From assembly GCF_030936135.1 (NCBI RefSeq), contig NC_082620.1, positions 1,364,001 to 1,428,000 on the forward strand: DNA of 64,000 bases, in the 5' to 3' direction. A program made the position numbers and the translations under genes. Of the stretch, positions 62,445 to 64,000 are shown piece after piece (position 1 is the first letter of the stretch; every line of letters starts with the position of its first letter). The DNA comes from Gavia stellata (lineage: Eukaryota > Chordata > Aves > Gaviiformes > Gaviidae). A model generated the notes under the pieces. The model was not told the origin of the DNA. It did not search any database and saw only the letters and a program-made list of their open reading frames with translations.

Positions 62445-64000
62445 ACCCCAAGTTTAAAAACCCTCGTTTCTTTTATCCGCCCTGCATTCCAAGCCCATAA
62501 AACGCAAGTTTAAAAATAATAAAAAAAGCCACTTTTTAGATTTTACAGGCGTGGCAAGAGTTGGGTCGCTCAGGGCGGTAACGTGGCTGATTTTGGGGTG
62601 CAGCGATTTGGTAGATGCCACTGTCGACCGGGGGAGAGCGGAGGGTCGTTTTTTGGGGTGGGATTCGGGATTTTGCAATGTGCTGTGGTGTTGATGAAAG
62701 GGTGTTTGGTGGTGGGTTGGTTTGGGGTTTTTTTTGTGGACAGCCTGCGCTGTCTGGGCTCCATCTCAACCAAGTCCCGGAGCCGGCAGAGGGCAGCCGG
62801 AGCACAAATTCCCCCATCAGGCAGAAAAACTCCAGCTAAACGCTGTCTCTCCTATATCTGACAGCGCCGAGACGCCTGGAAAGACCGACAGCCCCGTTCT
62901 TGCACATTATCCAAGATAATATTGCTCTGTTGTCAGAAGCTTTTTGACCTTCTCTCCATCCAAGCCTCAAACTGGCAGAAATTAGACCATTTCTCTGCGC
63001 GTCCGACATCTGTGCAACTGATGCCACCGGTGCTTAGCGGTTTTGTTTGTGAGGGTGTTGCAAACCAGCCGGAGAAAGAGGGGTTTTCTTTTTAACCGAA
63101 AGTGCTTAAAAAGCCACAAATCGAGAGCAGAAAATAGCAAGAGCATCTGAGACTATGTGTAATGCTTTCCTGATGGAAAAAAAGGGAGCTGCTAGCAAAA
63201 AAAGAAACAACCACCAAACCAGCAGCAACACAGTTCTAGGTCACGTTGTATAATGTCTCTCGGTGCATGCTGTATTTATGAATGAAGGGGTTAATGTATG
63301 CACTGGAGTCCGGTGGGCTGATTGATTAATCACACCAACCCCGCAACTATTTCCTGCGGACTCTCCCCATCTACAAAGCCTATTACTCAACGTTCGTTAA
63401 TGTGCGTCTATGGCTCATCAATCCGGTCATAACTTGCTATAAACTTATTTATAAATAGGATGTTAATGTAAAGTTGTAGTCTGTCCTGGTCTCATAAGTA
63501 GGTGGCTTTGGGTCCGGCTGGGTGGGGATCCTGTGTCCCACTGTGGGGAAGTCCCGTGCTCAAAGTCCGCTCTTGCTTTCCAAAGCCTCTCGCCCTGTGG
63601 GGAAAACCAGGCACCAAAATGATGCTAAAAAAGTAAAAAGACGTGGGCAGACTTGGCGGTGGCCAAAGGGAGCAGGGAAGGGAAGCCCCGGAGAGCAAAG
63701 GGTTGCCCGTTTTTTGGCAGTATGGGTATTTTTCCAAGCGAGGTTTTCAGGGAGGATGGAAATGCTGATGCTGAGCAGCGTTTTGGATGCGTTATCATGC
63801 TGCATAGTGGCTTAAACCCCCTGCTCAGCACCCTTGGGTGCTCAGCAAGCTACGCTACCCCACCGCAGAGCTAATGGTGGGAAGGGGTCGGGTATCTCCC
63901 CTGCAGAGCAAGCCAGGATGGGCTGTTAGCACCGGGACTGTGGTAATTTTTGGCCGGAGGCAGGCAGGGAAAGGTTTTTATCGACATGAAGCCTAAAGAT
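62445..64000 (+). other. Intergenic sequence after FBLIM1; candidate conserved regulatory stretch
   Basis: No coding frame supported. In human the next gene is SPEN, which should start beyond the window. Bases about 63170-63480 change abruptly to AT-balanced, low-repeat sequence with homeodomain-like words (TGATTGAT at 63319-63326, GATTAATC, TTTATAAATA), unlike the GC-rich repeat-filled sequence on the left. It looks like a conserved enhancer but that is inference. Confidence 0.45.

Overview
This is nuclear DNA from a bird, or at least a sauropsid. A 5'-truncated CR1 LINE of avian type lies in an intron. The proteins read from the exons are close to, but not the same as, their human counterparts. 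The gene order DDI2 (with RSC1A1), PLEKHM2, SLC25A34, TMEM82, FBLIM1, all on the + strand, is that of human 1p36.21. Short, GC-rich, minisatellite-filled genes in the right third suggest an avian microchromosome (chicken chr21 carries this synteny; the assignment is inference). All gene models were built by hand from splice sites, reading phase and remembered human proteins. In all five genes the exon phases close without a frameshift.

Layout. 1-12.2 kb: 3' part of DDI2, a proteasome-shuttle aspartyl protease. Its last exon carries the whole RSC1A1 (RS1) open frame. 12.2-20.4 kb: AT-richer sequence with no recognisable gene, probably long DDI2 3' UTR plus spacer. 20.4-21.8 kb: a C-rich minisatellite abutting the CpG-island promoter of PLEKHM2. 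22.3-49.6 kb: PLEKHM2 (SKIP), 20 coding exons and about 1008 aa, with a 12 kb first intron. 50.7-52.9 kb: SLC25A34, a mitochondrial carrier in five compact exons. 53.2-56.7 kb: TMEM82, six exons, two introns of which are mostly minisatellite. 57.0-58.1 kb: G-rich arrays and a candidate FBLIM1 5' region. 59.9-62.4 kb: FBLIM1 (migfilin), seven coding exons. 62.4-64 kb: non-coding, with one stretch that looks like a conserved regulatory element.

How the genes relate: these are independent housekeeping or tissue genes held together by old synteny, not a pathway. The most notable point is the DDI2/RSC1A1 junction. The last DDI2 splice runs in frame into the RSC1A1 frame with no stop. One transcript could therefore encode a protease with a UIM and a C-terminal UBA domain, the domain plan of yeast Ddi1 that the short human DDI2 protein lacks. 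A second AG two bases downstream at the same acceptor would instead stop translation at once. The second theme is a set of minisatellites built on a 10-bp (GGGG-N6) period, in three places around PLEKHM2, TMEM82 and FBLIM1.
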